Assembly (NCBI RefSeq): GCF_001673405.1
Contig: NZ_LZLV01000044.1
Coordinates: 49,288 to 113,287 of the forward strand
Reading direction: 5' to 3'
DNA length: 64,000 bases
Origin: Mycobacterium sp. 1245111.1
GTDB taxonomy: Bacteria > Actinomycetota > Actinomycetes > Mycobacteriales > Mycobacteriaceae
Positions within the stretch are counted from its first letter, which is position 1, and every line of letters starts with the position of its first letter. Shown piece by piece: positions 33,376 to 41,419 of this stretch. The translations under genes were made by a program, and so were the position numbers. Under the pieces are notes generated by a model, which saw only the letters and a list, made by a program, of their open reading frames with translations, did not search any database and had not been told where the DNA came from.

Positions 33376-34491
33376 ATGCCCACCGCCATCTACACCGAAC
33401 CCGTTGCCGATTCAATGGCGTGGACCGGGTCGGACTTCGCGAGCAAGGAAGACTTCGCGTTCGACCTGTCGAAGCGCAATGTGGCTGCGCTGGAATCAAT
33501 TCTGGCCAAGACTGCTCATAAGGACCGGGATGAGATCACCCCCGAAGACGCTCGGCACCCAGACCTCGACGACGATCTGGGCCGGCTATACCACGACTTG
33601 ATGTACGGCAAAGGGCTGGCGTGCGTGCGCGGCTTTCCCGTCGAGCAGCACGCCATTGAGGATCTCGAACGCATCTACTGGGCGTTCTGCACGCACCTCG
33701 GTTACCTGGTGTCGAACAACTCATTCGGCCACCGGATGGTGCGCGTTCAGGAGGAGATCCTGCCCGGGGGCGTGCAACCCGCGCGCGGCACCAAGTCCCG
33801 CGCGGAACTGGCCATGCACAACGATGCGGCCGACATCTTGTCGCTGCTGTGTGTGTACCCGGCGGCACAGGGCGGGGAGAGCCAGTTTGCCAGCGGACCC
33901 GCGGCCCACAACCGGATCCTTGCCGAACGCCCGGACCTGCTCGAGGTCCTCTACCAGGGATTCCCACACCACCGACGCAGCGAACAACCCGATGATCAGC
34001 CCGACGTCACGCCCTACGACGTCCCGGTGTTCTCTCAGATCGACGGGCGAATCTGCATCAACTTCACCTACAGCAGCATCCTGCCGGCGATGAAGACACT
34101 CGGCCGCGAATTCACGCCGCAACAAGAGGAGGCGGTCGAGCTGCTCCGCAACATCCTCGTCGAGCAACAAGTGGAATTCCGTTTGGAATCGGGGGAAGCG
34201 GCGGTTGCCAACAACTTCGCGATGTGTCATTCCCGGTCTGACTTCGTCAGCAGTAACGATCCCAAGAAAGCACGCTGCTTCCTGCGTGCGTGGATGGAAG
34301 TTCCGCTCGCGGATCGTAGACTGCCGCTGGGCCGCGAGTACTTCCACATGGAAAATAAAGACCTGCGTCTCGGATACGACGTGGTGCCCGGTCGTGACGG
34401 CACGATTGCACGCAACGACTACCGCAACGTCGACCCGGCACTTGCCGACATGTTCAAGGCGGCGCAGGCGAAACCCAAGGCGCGGCCATGA
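33376..34491 (+). CDS. TauD/TfdA-like Fe(II)/2-oxoglutarate dioxygenase
   Basis: 371 residues from ATG 33376, preceded by TGGAGGACC. The iron facial triad is visible as His148 and Asp150 (MHNDAAD) with distal His285 (NNFAMCHSRSDF); RCFLRAWME carries the arginine that binds 2-oxoglutarate. It hydroxylates an unactivated carbon with O2, releasing succinate and CO2. The length is somewhat greater than TauD (about 280), with an N-terminal extension. Its position after an aldolase suggests that it hydroxylates an acid so that the chain can later be cleaved. Confidence 0.85.
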   Translation: MPTAIYTEPVADSMAWTGSDFASKEDFAFDLSKRNVAALESILAKTAHKDRDEITPEDARHPDLDDDLGRLYHDLMYGKGLACVRGFPVEQHAIEDLERIYWAFCTHLGYLVSNNSFGHRMVRVQEEILPGGVQPARGTKSRAELAMHNDAADILSLLCVYPAAQGGESQFASGPAAHNRILAERPDLLEVLYQGFPHHRRSEQPDDQPDVTPYDVPVFSQIDGRICINFTYSSILPAMKTLGREFTPQQEEAVELLRNILVEQQVEFRLESGEAAVANNFAMCHSRSDFVSSNDPKKARCFLRAWMEVPLADRRLPLGREYFHMENKDLRLGYDVVPGRDGTIARNDYRNVDPALADMFKAAQAKPKARP

Positions 34492-34522
34492 CGGCCGGTG
34501 CACCAGCAGGCGCCCACCAGAG

Positions 34523-35608
34523 ATGACCGACGCGCCACGACCGCGATTGGTCGTTGAGCGGTGGACTGACCCCGCCGCCGGAGATGTCCTTGCGCAGTCC
34601 GATATCGACATCATCGGTCTCGACCTGACGGCGCCTGCCGAACAAGGTTGGGCAGCACTGGAATCTGCGCATGGTTATCAAGTCGCCACGCGAACCGACG
34701 TCGCCCGCGTCACCGACGGCGCCCAGTGGTTGGCCGGAGAGTCACTAATCAAACGCTGCCCGTCCCTGCTCGCGGTCTGTTCGGCCGGGGCCGGCTACGA
34801 CGTCATTGACGTCGATGCGTGCACGCGCGCCGGGATAGCGGTGTGCAACAACTCCGGGCCGGGGGCCGAGGCTGTGGCCGAGCACGCCCTGGGGTTCATG
34901 CTCGACCTCGCCAAGAAGATCACCGTGTCCGACCGAGCATTGCGCCGCGGGCCGCTCGGAGATCGGATGGTGTTGCGGGGAAGTCAGCTATTCGGCAAGA
35001 CCCTCGGCGTCGTCGGACTCGGCGCCATTGGCGGCCGACTGGTCGAGCTGTGCGCACCATTCGCCATGGAGGTCTTGGTCTTCGATCCCTACGTCGATCA
35101 AGCGGCTGCCGCGATGCGCGGTGTCCGGCAGGTGAGCCTTGACGAGCTCATCGAGCGCTCGGACTTCGTCCAAGTGACGTGCCCACTCACGAAGGAAACC
35201 CGCGGGCTCATCGGAAAAGAGCAGTTCGCCGCGATGAAGCCGACTGCCTTTTTCATCACCACAGCCCGCGGGCCCGTGCACGATGAGACGGCACTGCTCG
35301 ACGCACTCGTCACAGGTGAAATTGCGGGGGCGGGCCTCGATGTGTTCCACGAAGAGCCCCCCCGGCACGACAACCCGCTGTTGCAGCTCGACAACGTCGT
35401 TGCCACACCGCACACCGCCGGCATCACCGTAGAGGCCGCGCGCGATATCGCCATCGCGACCGCGACGCAATGGCAGACGATCTTCGATGGCCAGATGCCA
35501 CCGCGCCTGTTGAATCCGGATGTCTGGCCCCGGTACTGCGAGAGATTCCACGAGATCCTGGGTGAGTATCCGACTGTCCGCGTCGCGACAGCCCCGTCGA
35601 CGCACTAA
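34523..35608 (+). CDS. D-isomer-specific 2-hydroxyacid dehydrogenase
   Basis: 361 residues from ATG 34523. The Rossmann motif GVVGLGAIGGRLVEL is near residue 160; the catalytic Arg is in ITTARGPVHDE, the Glu in AGLDVFHEEP and the His in ATPHTAGIT. It belongs to the phosphoglycerate dehydrogenase/glyoxylate reductase family and interconverts 2-hydroxy and 2-oxo acids with NAD(P). With the upstream dioxygenase and aldolase, an alpha-hydroxylation, oxidation and aldol-cleavage sequence can be drawn; that order is inference. Confidence 0.9.
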   Translation: MTDAPRPRLVVERWTDPAAGDVLAQSDIDIIGLDLTAPAEQGWAALESAHGYQVATRTDVARVTDGAQWLAGESLIKRCPSLLAVCSAGAGYDVIDVDACTRAGIAVCNNSGPGAEAVAEHALGFMLDLAKKITVSDRALRRGPLGDRMVLRGSQLFGKTLGVVGLGAIGGRLVELCAPFAMEVLVFDPYVDQAAAAMRGVRQVSLDELIERSDFVQVTCPLTKETRGLIGKEQFAAMKPTAFFITTARGPVHDETALLDALVTGEIAGAGLDVFHEEPPRHDNPLLQLDNVVATPHTAGITVEAARDIAIATATQWQTIFDGQMPPRLLNPDVWPRYCERFHEILGEYPTVRVATAPSTH

Positions 35609-35626
35609 GAGAAGGGCCCCGATCAG

Positions 35627-36451
35627 GTGACACGCTACGAGACGATCGAGGTCGAGGTCAGGGATCACACCGCGTGTGTGACTCTCAACCGTCCCGAGGT
35701 GCTGAACGCGATCAACGACGAGATGATCGCGGAACTCGGTGCGGTGTACGCGGAAATCGAAGGCTCGCAAGATATCTGGACGGTGATCATCACCGGTGCC
35801 GGCCGCGCGTTATGTGTGGGAGCGGACGTCAACAAGGCCGCCGACCACGACGTGGAGAACGCAGCCGGCATCGACAACCAGGGCGAACCCATTCTCAGCT
35901 CGCTGCGGCAATGGGATGCACCGCAGGAAGCGACGCCACCGTGGTTGCAGATGACTAAGCCAATCATCTGCGCGGTCAACGGGATTGCGTGTGGCGCCGG
36001 CATGGACCTGGTGACGACCGCGGACATCACGATCGCCTCGGAGCGTGCCTCTTTGATGGACCCGCATGTCAGCATCGGGGTGACCTCCGGGCGCGAAGGA
36101 GTCCGGCTCGCCCGGATCCTGCCGCTGCCGATGGCGATGCGGCTGATTCTGATGGGCAAACACGAGCGACTCGACGCGCAGCGCGCCTACGATCTGGGCG
36201 TCTTCACCGAGCTGGTCGCGCACGACTCATTGATGACGCGGGCGTGGGAGATCGCCGAAATCGTGAATTCCAATGCGCCGCTGGCTGTCCGGGGTTCACG
36301 GATGGCTGTGCGCAAGGGGCTCACCCTGCCGATCTACGAGGCCGAGCTCCTCGCCGAGAACTATCGCATGAAGGTTGCGCTGACTAAGGACGCTATCGAG
36401 GGCCCGCGGGCCTTCTTGGAGAAACGCAAGGCTAACTGGCAGGCTCGGTAA
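35627..36451 (+). CDS. Enoyl-CoA hydratase/isomerase (crotonase family)
   Basis: 274 residues from GTG 35627, with AGAAGGG upstream. Landmarks are LCVGADVNKAAD, AVNGIACGAGMDLVTTADI and SLMDPHVSIGVTSGREGVRL; the MDPHVSIG segment places it in the same subgroup as the crotonases at 21285 and 22082. It follows the 2-hydroxyacid dehydrogenase by 18 bases. The stop is 10 bases from the convergent amidohydrolase. Confidence 0.87.
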   Translation: MTRYETIEVEVRDHTACVTLNRPEVLNAINDEMIAELGAVYAEIEGSQDIWTVIITGAGRALCVGADVNKAADHDVENAAGIDNQGEPILSSLRQWDAPQEATPPWLQMTKPIICAVNGIACGAGMDLVTTADITIASERASLMDPHVSIGVTSGREGVRLARILPLPMAMRLILMGKHERLDAQRAYDLGVFTELVAHDSLMTRAWEIAEIVNSNAPLAVRGSRMAVRKGLTLPIYEAELLAENYRMKVALTKDAIEGPRAFLEKRKANWQAR

Positions 36452-36461
36452 CGCCAGCGCG

Positions 36462-37649
36462 CTACACCATTCCGAAGAAGTTCTTGGCGTTGGTGGACAG
36501 CACTTTTCGCTTGGTCGCCTCGTCCAGGCCCTCAGTGGCTTTGTTGGCTACTTCGGTGCTGTGCGGCCAATTGGTGTCGTTGTGCGGGTAGTCCGTCTCA
36601 AACATCAGCTGGTCTTCACCGACCAAATCGAGAATCCGGAAAGCGACCGGATCACCGAACGTGGAAAACCATACCCGGCCGGGGACTTGGGTGCTCGGCG
36701 GCTCGGTCAGCAGCGGATGGATACCGCCCCAGGCCCGCCGGTCTTCCCAGACCTCGTCGACGCGTTGTAGGTAGTACGGGATCCAGCCGGCTTGAGCCTC
36801 GGCGAACGCGAGTTTGAGGTTGGGAAACTGCCTGAGCTTGCCGGAGAACAGCCAGTCGACCATGGCGATGGTGCAGTTGACGGCCATCAGCGCACTGGTG
36901 ACGACATGCGGAGAGTCCGGGGAGGACTTGGTCAACGACGAACTCGACCCGATGTGCAGCATGATGCCGACCTGATTTTGTTCGCACGCCGCGAAGAACG
37001 GATCCCAGTAGCCGCTGTGAATGGACGGCAGATCCAAACGAGAAGGCAGCTCTGAGAAGCAGATCGCGTGCATGCCCTTTGCCGCGACCCGTTCGACTTC
37101 TTTCGCCGCCAGCTCGACGTCCCACAGTGGGATGATGCCCAAGGGGATCAGCCGGCCGTTCGAGCCGCCTCCCCACTCATCGATCTGGAAGTCGTTGTAG
37201 GCCTGGACGCAGAGCTTGGCGAGCTCCCTGTCCTTGCCGTACAGGAAGCGTTGACCGCAGAAGCGCACCAGGGTATTCGGGAAGCAGGCCGAGGCCTCGA
37301 TGCCGGCAATATCCATGTCGGCCAGCCGATCCTGAACGCGGTAGCATCCCGGCCGCATCTCGTCGTAGGTGATCGGGTCGGTGGTGAGCTCGTCGATTTC
37401 ATATCCAGCGGCCGCGCTGATGAGGGGAATCGGGATCACCGAGTCCTCGTAGTGCCAGATGTCGGCGTCGCGGCCCTCGTCGTCTTCGATGAATGCGACG
37501 TCGGACGTGACGGCTGGATTCATCCGTCCGCGGGTGCGGACGATCCGCGGACCGATCTCGCGGTAGCGTGCCGGCAGCCGGCTGGTCCACAGGTCGGCGG
37601 GCTCCACCAGATGATCGTCCGGCGAGACGATTCGGATGTCGACGCTCAA
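36462..37649 (-). CDS. Amidohydrolase family 2 (ACMSD-like) metal-dependent hydrolase/decarboxylase
   Basis: 395 residues from a TTG start at 37649, chosen because AAGGAG lies about 7 bases upstream and the frame before it has no family resemblance. The product starts SVDIRIVSPDDHLVEPADLW, typical of the mycobacterial branch. VGIMLHIGSSSS, AFAEAQAGWIPYYL and MFETDYPHNDTNWP supply later barrel residues, including the conserved aspartate. It is more distant from the 3320/15616 pair than they are from each other. The operator at 37707 is 58 bases upstream. Confidence 0.83.
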   Translation of the reverse strand: MSVDIRIVSPDDHLVEPADLWTSRLPARYREIGPRIVRTRGRMNPAVTSDVAFIEDDEGRDADIWHYEDSVIPIPLISAAAGYEIDELTTDPITYDEMRPGCYRVQDRLADMDIAGIEASACFPNTLVRFCGQRFLYGKDRELAKLCVQAYNDFQIDEWGGGSNGRLIPLGIIPLWDVELAAKEVERVAAKGMHAICFSELPSRLDLPSIHSGYWDPFFAACEQNQVGIMLHIGSSSSLTKSSPDSPHVVTSALMAVNCTIAMVDWLFSGKLRQFPNLKLAFAEAQAGWIPYYLQRVDEVWEDRRAWGGIHPLLTEPPSTQVPGRVWFSTFGDPVAFRILDLVGEDQLMFETDYPHNDTNWPHSTEVANKATEGLDEATKRKVLSTNAKNFFGMV

Positions 37650-37706
37650 GGTTTCACTCCTTCGACACGGGCTGCGGCTCCAGCCTCGGCACATTGACTC
37701 GAACAT

Positions 37707-37724
37707 TGAGAATGACCATTTCCA
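37707..37724. promoter_or_regulatory. TGAGAA-N6-TTCTCA-type operator (10 of 12)
   Basis: TGAGAA-TGACCA-TTTCCA has a perfect left arm and a right arm changed at two positions. It lies 58 bases upstream of the TTG start of the leftward amidohydrolase and about 235 bases upstream of the TetR gene. An almost identical stretch occurs inside the aldolase gene at 33092. Confidence 0.55.
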
Positions 37725-37901
37725 CCGTACCGCACGAGACTGGCGCGGCGCTCCCGGGCGTGCATATGCGGCCGGCGGCACTGGGGCCTGACTCCAATCG
37801 GCGCATGGCGGTTAGGAGTTGGAGGCAAAGGCGACTGGCATGCGGCGGCTATACCGAAGAGTAAAACGGAAATCGGCACTTTTTAGGAGTGACAATCAAC
37901 A

Positions 37902-37949
37902 TACACGTGTAGGTAGAACGCGCATTTTGTTAGGCCGGCGCGGTATTCT
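37902..37949 (+). promoter_or_regulatory. TetR gene promoter with TACACGTGTA palindrome
   Basis: A perfect 10-base palindrome TACACGTGTA is at 37902-37911. A TATTCT at 37944-37949 is placed as a -10 element only 9 bases before the TetR ATG (37959), and no Shine-Dalgarno sequence is visible, so transcription may be leaderless, as is common in mycobacteria. The palindrome could be the TetR auto-operator. It is unlike the TGAGAA motif. Confidence 0.4.
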
Positions 37950-37958
37950 GGCTGCACT

Positions 37959-38738
37959 ATGCCTACAAAGAAGCCCGCCAGATCCGACGTTGACTCCGGC
38001 TTGGAATTGGTCGATGCCGAGGTCGAGGTGCCCGGGTCGTGGCAAGAGCGCACGATCGAGCGGCGATTGAGCACGGCTAGAGCGCGCGCTCTCGCGCGCA
38101 GTTCGCGATTCCTGGCCACTGCCCTCGAACTGGTTGAGGAGTCGGGAAAGGCCGACTTCACCATCCAGACGCTCATCGACCGGTCGAATCTGAGCCTGCG
38201 GGCGTTCTACCAACACTTCGCCGGCAAAGAAGAATTGATGTTGGCGCTTTACGAGAACGTCACGAGTCAGTTCACTGAGGACATCCGACAAGACGTCGCC
38301 GCGGCTGACGGGCCAATGGAGCAACTTGAGGCCTTTTGCCGCGGCGTACTATCCCGCGCGGAGTCGTCGGAGGCCGTGGGCGGCCGAGTCATGACGATCT
38401 ACAACCTGAGCTTGGAGATCGAGCGGCCCGACGACTTCGCCAAGGTGTGGGAGCCGCATCTGAAGCTGCTGACGAAGATCCTCACTTCATGCGCTCGGGC
38501 GGGACTGGTGCGTACCGACCTGACGCCTGCGCAGCTCACCACTTTGATGAACACGACGCTTACGGCGCTGGCGCAGATCGGCGTCTTCCATCTGGGCGGC
38601 AAGAGTCCGAAGCTAACCGAGGATCAGTTGTGGGCGTGGTGCAAACAAGCGGTCACACCGCCTCTTCAGGCCAAGCCGACCCGCAAGACTGCGCCGCGCG
38701 CGACTTCGAACCGTCGGCCTCGAAAGCTAACGGGGTAG
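37959..38738 (+). CDS. TetR-family transcriptional regulator
   Basis: 259 residues, longer than most TetR proteins. A 55-residue charged N-terminal extension precedes the HTH domain (about 57-95: RFLATALELVEESG, TIQTLIDRSNLSLRAFYQHFAGKEEL). The ligand domain follows, ending in a basic tail (KPTRKTAPRATSNRRPRK). It lies near the centre of the 36-46 kb part of the island, beside an operator copy at 37707, and is a candidate regulator of the TGAGAA regulon, although its own promoter lacks that motif. Its 3' end overlaps the convergent ACAD gene by 12 bases. Confidence 0.9.
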   Translation: MPTKKPARSDVDSGLELVDAEVEVPGSWQERTIERRLSTARARALARSSRFLATALELVEESGKADFTIQTLIDRSNLSLRAFYQHFAGKEELMLALYENVTSQFTEDIRQDVAAADGPMEQLEAFCRGVLSRAESSEAVGGRVMTIYNLSLEIERPDDFAKVWEPHLKLLTKILTSCARAGLVRTDLTPAQLTTLMNTTLTALAQIGVFHLGGKSPKLTEDQLWAWCKQAVTPPLQAKPTRKTAPRATSNRRPRKLTG

Positions 38739-39884
38739 GCCGAGCCCACGCTGCGCAATGATGTTGCGCTGGACTTCGCTGGTCCCCGCGTAGATCGTGG
38801 TTCCCAACGAGAACCGTAGTGAATGCTCGATCCTCCCGCGTTCAGGAGCGGTCGGCTCGAGGTAGCTACGTAATCCGTCAGTGCCGACGAGTTCAATCAT
38901 GTCCTGGCTGGCGCGAACGAGCGCCTCGGTGCTGAACACTTTGGACATCGGGCCTTCCGATACTGGTATGTCACCTTGCTCGAGCATCCATACGCACCGG
39001 CGCAGCAGCAGCTCCGACACCTCGTTCTCCATCGCGACTCGGGCGAGTCGACGGCGGACGTCGCTGTTGGTAATAGGTTGTGTGCCTTGATCGTCGGGCG
39101 TGGTGGCCCACCGCTCCGAATGATGCAGCAGTCGTGTCAGGTGTGGGCCCCAGCCCGATGCGTGCTCATCCTGCAGGGACAGTCCAAGCACCTGCCATCC
39201 ACCGTCGACCTCGCCTATCCGCCACTCGTCGGCGATGCGGACGTCGCTGTAGAAGGTGATGTTCGTGCGCTCCCCGGACAGCGTCCACACCGCTTGTGCA
39301 TCAAAGCCGTCGGTATCGCACGGCACCAAGAACATCGTCAAACCTTTGTGTTTCGGCTTGTCGGGGTTGGTCCGCGCGAGTAGGAACACGTAGTCGGCGA
39401 TGTGGCCGTTGGTGGTAAACATTTTGGAGCCGTTGATCACCCAGTCGTCACCGTCGCGGACCGCTTTCGTGGCAGCCGCGGCCACGTCTGACCCACACTC
39501 TGGTTCGGTGAAGCCGAGAGCGATGGTGATATCGCCGTTGAGCGCGCCGGGCAGAATGCTGTCCTTCATCGCCGGTGTGCCGATCTGACGGATGATCGCC
39601 GCGACCATCCTGGTGGTTTCCGAGAGGTAGACCGGCGCATCGGCGCGCATCAACTCCTCTTTGACGATCTGGTCGTCCCACAGATTGCGGTCTTGCCCTC
39701 CGAGCTCGACAGGCCACCCCGGCGCGAAGTAACCGTGCGCGACAAGCCCTTTCGCGAACTCGTCGTCGTGTGAAACACCACTGCGATAGAGACGCTCCTC
39801 GAATTCGGGGGTCAGGACATCGTGGAGGTGAGCCCGGACTCCGTCGCGGTACGCAGCGGTGTCTGCGTCGAGCTGAAAATGCAT
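38727..39884 (-). CDS. Acyl-CoA dehydrogenase, catalytic type
   Basis: 385 residues. It has YFAPGWPVELGGQDRN, LGFTEPECGSDVAAAATK, NGSKMFTTNGHIADYVF and the C-terminal GTTIYAGTSEVQRNIIAQRG loop. Helix G reads LGLSLQDEHASGWG, so an acidic residue is present where the base is expected. It is divergent from the base-less ACAD at 39990, with 105 bases between them, which suggests an alpha2beta2 enzyme made from two separately transcribed genes. The 3' end runs 12 bases into the TetR gene on the other strand. Confidence 0.9.
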   Translation of the reverse strand: MHFQLDADTAAYRDGVRAHLHDVLTPEFEERLYRSGVSHDDEFAKGLVAHGYFAPGWPVELGGQDRNLWDDQIVKEELMRADAPVYLSETTRMVAAIIRQIGTPAMKDSILPGALNGDITIALGFTEPECGSDVAAAATKAVRDGDDWVINGSKMFTTNGHIADYVFLLARTNPDKPKHKGLTMFLVPCDTDGFDAQAVWTLSGERTNITFYSDVRIADEWRIGEVDGGWQVLGLSLQDEHASGWGPHLTRLLHHSERWATTPDDQGTQPITNSDVRRRLARVAMENEVSELLLRRCVWMLEQGDIPVSEGPMSKVFSTEALVRASQDMIELVGTDGLRSYLEPTAPERGRIEHSLRFSLGTTIYAGTSEVQRNIIAQRGLGLPR

Positions 39885-39941
39885 CTGTGCATGCCAATCT
39901 GTTGTCGCGTACGGCCAAGGCGAGTGTGGACGATAATGTTA

Positions 39942-39957
39942 CTCTCAAATCTGAGAG
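39942..39957. promoter_or_regulatory. 16-bp inverted repeat between divergent ACAD genes
   Basis: CTCTCA-AATC-TGAGAG is a perfect 6+4+6 palindrome in the 105-base gap between ACADs starting at 39884 and 39990. The half-site TGAGA is shared with the window motif, but the arms point outward, so it may be bound by a related regulator or in a different register. Confidence 0.5.
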
Positions 39958-39989
39958 CACAGATATCCGCACGTGATGGGACCGAAGCC

Positions 39990-41009
39990 GTGGATTTGAG
40001 CGTAACGGGCGAGCAACGACAGCTGGTGGATTCGTTCGCCGCTCTGTTCGCCCGCGAATCGACCTCCGAGCGTATCCGGGCGGTTGAGCCGTCGGGCTTC
40101 GACCTCAAGTTGTGGAAGGCGCTGCAGGAGACGGGCGCAGTCGAAATGTCGGTCGGTGAGGCTGCCGGAGGTTGGGGGGCATCGGAACTCGAACTCGGAC
40201 TGATCGCTGAGCAGTTCGGTCGCGCGGTCGCCTCTGCTCCGCTCATCGAAGCGCAGATTGCCGCGCGCGTGCTGGCGCAATCGGGCGAGGCCGCCAAGGG
40301 GCTACTGAGCGCGGTTCTCGCCGGTGAGCACCTTGTCACGTTCGCGCCGCGCGAAGCCCGGGGTCCGCGGTTGGGCATGGTGCCCGGTGGAGCAGTGGCA
40401 GACCACGTCGTCGCTCTGGTCGAGGGCCGGCTACTGGCGATACCGATCGGGAGTAACCGCAATGCGGTGGCGAATCTAGCGTCAATGCCGTTGGCAGACA
40501 TCACGATCGACGATGAACCTGTCGTGCTCGCTGAAGGATCAGGTGCACGTGAAATGTTCTCCACTGCTCTCGACCTGTGGCTGGCGCTGACCGCGATTGC
40601 GATGGCAGCCGCGGCCAAACGGGCCGTGGAGATGGGCGTCGACTACGCCAAACAACGCCATGCCTTCGGCACCGCGATCGGCACGTTCCAAGCCGTGTCG
40701 CACCCCTTGGCCGACAGCGCCACCGCCGCCGACGGGGCACGGCTGCTCGGACTCAAGGCGGCGTGCGCCTTCGCCGACGAGCCTGATCGCGTCCGCGAAC
40801 TGGCGGCGATGGCGTTTGCGTTCGCCTACGAAACGGCGCGCGACGCCACACGGCGCAGCCTGCAGATCCACGGCGGATACGGGTTCGGCATGGAAGGCGA
40901 CATCCAGCTTTACTACCGCCGGATACGAGGTTGGGCAATGGTTTTCGGTGACCCCGCCAGCGCCCTGGACCGCGTAGCTGATGCGCGCTATGGGGCCGTG
41001 GCGGGCTGA
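39990..41009 (+). CDS. Acyl-CoA dehydrogenase, base-less (beta-like) subunit
   Basis: 339 residues from GTG 39990; longer upstream readings pass through the inverted repeat and lack similarity. It shows GGWGASELELGLIAEQFGRA, YAKQRHAFGTAIGTFQAVSH and LQIHGGYGFGMEGDIQLYYRR. The helix-G base pair is missing (MFSTALDLWLALTAIAMAA). I infer that it partners the catalytic ACAD at 38727. Its last 22 bases overlap the convergent hotdog thioesterase gene. Confidence 0.85.
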   Translation: MDLSVTGEQRQLVDSFAALFARESTSERIRAVEPSGFDLKLWKALQETGAVEMSVGEAAGGWGASELELGLIAEQFGRAVASAPLIEAQIAARVLAQSGEAAKGLLSAVLAGEHLVTFAPREARGPRLGMVPGGAVADHVVALVEGRLLAIPIGSNRNAVANLASMPLADITIDDEPVVLAEGSGAREMFSTALDLWLALTAIAMAAAAKRAVEMGVDYAKQRHAFGTAIGTFQAVSHPLADSATAADGARLLGLKAACAFADEPDRVRELAAMAFAFAYETARDATRRSLQIHGGYGFGMEGDIQLYYRRIRGWAMVFGDPASALDRVADARYGAVAG

Positions 41010-41419
41010 GCCGGTTCGCGAGGCTCCATCACCGCGAAGCTCAGCGTCGCTCGGGCGGCCAGCCGATCCCTGGCCACGTCAACGACGTCGACCGCGACGA
41101 CGATCAATCGCTTGCCCGCGCGAACCAGCGTCGCGGTGGCCCGAGCCGGACCTTCGACTATCGGCGCGAGAAAGTGAATCGACATGTCGGCGGTGCCCGC
41201 TCCGGCCTTGGCGTACTTGATCGCGAGCCGACCGCCTGCCACATCGATGAGTGTGGCAAGCAGGCCACCCTGGAGCGCACCGCGAATGTTGACCAGATCG
41301 TCGCGGTTCTGCAGATCCACCACCACCGTGTCATCGTCGTCGACCACGTCGTAGAAGGGCAGCTGCTCGAACAGGTGGCCCGGGATGGTCACCTCCATGG
41401 GGCGAGGAGTGGGTGTCAC
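40988..41419 (-). CDS. PaaI/4HBT-type hotdog thioesterase
   Basis: 143 residues from GTG 41419, which overlaps the crotonase stop (GTGA). The hotdog fold is visible as LVNIRGALQGGLLATLIDVAGG (helix and catalytic region), ADMSIHFLAPIVEGPARATATLV and a terminal LIVVAVDVVDVARDRLAARATLSF strand pair. Members hydrolyse acyl-CoA thioesters, often to rescue CoA from dead-end intermediates. It is second in the leftward operon controlled by the operator at 42372. Confidence 0.82.
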   Translation of the reverse strand: MTPTPRPMEVTIPGHLFEQLPFYDVVDDDDTVVVDLQNRDDLVNIRGALQGGLLATLIDVAGGRLAIKYAKAGAGTADMSIHFLAPIVEGPARATATLVRAGKRLIVVAVDVVDVARDRLAARATLSFAVMEPREPAQPATAP

